The notes beneath the pieces are model-generated. The model searched no databases. It worked only from the letters and a program-made list of their open reading frames with translations, and was not told the DNA's origin. The position numbers and the translations under genes were made by a program. This document shows, piece by piece, positions 62,786 through 64,000 of a stretch of 64,000 nt of DNA; position 1 is the first letter of the stretch, and each line of letters opens with the position of its first letter. The stretch comes from CAWCUU01 sp963798855 (GTDB lineage: Bacteria; Gemmatimonadota; Gemmatimonadetes; Longimicrobiales; RSA9). The stretch is taken from the NCBI GenBank assembly GCA_963798855.1, contig CAWCUU010000003.1, positions 248,001 to 312,000 of the forward strand, written 5' to 3'.

Positions 62786-62881
62786 GGTGGGCCTCCCGGT
62801 GGTCTCTGTCGTGTATGGATGATGAACGTGCGGATTCCCGAGCTTATGGCCGCTGCCGCCGCGCAGGCAAGGAGGCCCCAG

Positions 62882-62914
62882 CCTGCCTAGCCTGACTAGC
62901 CTGACCAGCCTGCC
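62882..62914. repeat. Decayed array of the CTAGTCAGG repeat, reverse orientation
   Basis: CCTGCCTAG, CCTGACTAG, CCTGACCAG, CCTGCC. Reverse complement of the unit at 13190-13284. Lies just after the rhomboid stop. Confidence 0.85.
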
Positions 62915-62918
62915 GAAT

Positions 62919-63785
62919 CTAGTTATGCCGATAGCGGCGGCTGACCTCGTCGAGCAGGTGGCGCTCGTCGGGTGTGAGGCTGGCCATTCCCTGCTCGCTG
63001 ATCTTGTCGAGCACGCGATCGATCTCATCGAGCACGCGATCGTCCACGCGTCGACGCGGCTGTTCCGTCCCCCGCGTCCCCGGCTTCTCGTCTCGCAGGG
63101 CACGGAGGTTGGGACGTCGGCCCAGCTTGCGCAGCCTGGAGCCGAGGCCGCGGGAACCCGATGGGCGGGCGCCGGTGCCCGCACCACCGAACCCCACCGT
63201 GCCGCCGCGGTGGGTGCCCGCCAGCGGTCCCCACTTCAGGTACAGGAAGCCGACGACGAAGCCGCCGATGTGAGCGAAGTACGCGACGCCTCCCCCCGCG
63301 CCCTGTGCGACGCTGACGAACTGCAGGGCGATCATGATCCCGACGAGCCACTTCGCCTTGATCGGCAGGATGCCCCAGATGTAGATCGGCGCATTGGGCC
63401 AGGTCATGGCGAAAGCGAGCATGACACCGAAGATCGCCGCGGACGCACCGATCACGGCCGCGTGCGGCGCGAATATGTAGGAGAAGGCGGCGCCGCCGAG
63501 GCCGCATGCGGCGTAGTACTTGATGAAGTTGCTGGAGCCCCACTGGCTCTCGAGAGGTGGCCCGAAGAAGAAGAGGCCAACCATGTTGAAGAAGATGTGC
63601 CAGAAGCCGCCGTGGGCGAACATGTAGGTGACGATCGTCCAGGGCTGCCGTAGCACGAGGAGCGGCTGGAAGGCGAGGTACGCGATCAGGTCGGGAAACA
63701 GCATCGTCGCCACGAACACCGCGCCGTTGGCGATGAGGAGGCGACGGACCCAGGGGGTCAGCTGAAAGCCGAAAGGTAGGTACAT
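62919..63785 (-). CDS. Rhomboid intramembrane serine protease
   Basis: 288 residues. Six membrane helices; the catalytic serine sits in GASAAIFG (usually GxSG) and the partner histidine in HIGGFVVG; the N-terminal loop ERTH-like VTYMFAHGGFWHI is conserved. The C-terminal tail is basic and then carries a long helix. It would cleave membrane proteins in the bilayer. Confidence 0.88.
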   Translation of the reverse strand: MYLPFGFQLTPWVRRLLIANGAVFVATMLFPDLIAYLAFQPLLVLRQPWTIVTYMFAHGGFWHIFFNMVGLFFFGPPLESQWGSSNFIKYYAACGLGGAAFSYIFAPHAAVIGASAAIFGVMLAFAMTWPNAPIYIWGILPIKAKWLVGIMIALQFVSVAQGAGGGVAYFAHIGGFVVGFLYLKWGPLAGTHRGGTVGFGGAGTGARPSGSRGLGSRLRKLGRRPNLRALRDEKPGTRGTEQPRRRVDDRVLDEIDRVLDKISEQGMASLTPDERHLLDEVSRRYRHN

Positions 63786-63795
63786 GCTCTGGCTA

Positions 63796-64000
63796 CTACC
63801 CGACTCGGCGGCGGTGTTCCTCGAGCGCGATCCGGCAGATCCGGTCGCATACGCCGGCGAAAGAGAGGCCGGCGGCGCGCGCGCCTTTCGGGAACAGGCT
63901 GGCGGCGGTCATGCCCGGCAGAGTGTTCGCCTCGAGGCACCAGAGCCCGCCGCTCTCGTCCATGCGGAAGTCGATCCGGCTGTAGTTGCGGAGCTTGAGC
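63796..64000 (-). CDS. ddl: D-alanine-D-alanine ligase, C-terminal end (cut by window edge)
   Basis: The last 68 residues are present: YSRIDFRMDESGGLWCLEAN and PGMTAASLFPKGARAAG, which is the ATP-grasp C-terminal motif ending in N-E-x-N-like LEANTLPGMT of Ddl. It makes the D-Ala-D-Ala dipeptide for peptidoglycan. The rest lies beyond the right edge. Confidence 0.9.
   Translation of the reverse strand, partial: LKLRNYSRIDFRMDESGGLWCLEANTLPGMTAASLFPKGARAAGLSFAGVCDRICRIALEEHRRRVG

Overview
The window is GC-rich, densely coded DNA from a Gram-negative bacterium. I infer Gemmatimonadota from several signs: an elongation factor P with a TPGN tip loop, an ADOP-type MacB-like permease, a Ser/Thr kinase fused to TPR repeats, many small lipoproteins, and frequent GTG/TTG starts with stop/start overlaps (GTGA, ATGA, TTGA). 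This assignment rests on family resemblance only. No rRNA, tRNA, CRISPR array, insertion sequence or phage gene is visible.

Layout. (a) 1-17767, all minus strand: a Ser/Thr kinase, then a long, tightly packed run queA-tgt-yajC-def-fmt-thiE-thiS-thiG-rsmB-PASTA protein-tlpA-ybbR-tsaD-metallophosphoesterase-TamB-like-htpX-lipid kinase-hydrolase-efp-M28 peptidase (translation, tRNA and rRNA modification, thiazole/thiamine synthesis, envelope upkeep). (b) 17836-25696: a lipoprotein, a kinase-TPR protein, ruvB and small enzymes. (c) 26090-29210 plus: an envelope lipoprotein operon led by an LpoB-like protein, facing ruvA-ruvC-yebC. (d) 31185-42038: a cation antiporter, a diheme cytochrome c, a split LigD (ligase and polymerase as separate genes), a frameshifted DUF72 gene, ferritin, an FAD amine oxidase and a radical SAM protein. 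(e) 42035-51000 minus: a Kir-type K+ channel, dnaE2, a lipoprotein, an NlpC/P60 protein, imuB and imuA. (f) 51329-64000: L,D-transpeptidase, NGG-repeat surface protein, semialdehyde dehydrogenase, winged-helix nucleotidyltransferase, dehydrogenase tail remnant, ADOP permease, M49-like peptidase, EF-G-like GTPase, rhomboid protease and the end of a D-Ala-D-Ala ligase.

Most notable points. First, a mutagenic translesion system (imuA-imuB and dnaE2, split by two envelope genes) carries the same operator-like direct repeat, TTTC-N7-GTTCGG, upstream of imuA and of dnaE2, with a weaker extra copy before dnaE2; this looks like an SOS box of the alphaproteobacterial spacing type. Second, three intergenic loci carry opposed arrays of a 13-bp repeat (core GCGCCTG), and two loci carry a different 9-bp repeat (CTAGTCAGG). 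Third, around 54.5-55.7 kb a nucleotidyltransferase gene with a 32-bp palindrome at its start lies between a full dehydrogenase gene and a duplicated dehydrogenase tail, next to a permease gene frameshifted in its last codons. Fourth, queA appears to start at ATC. All start choices and functions come from reading the sequence; nothing was searched against databases.
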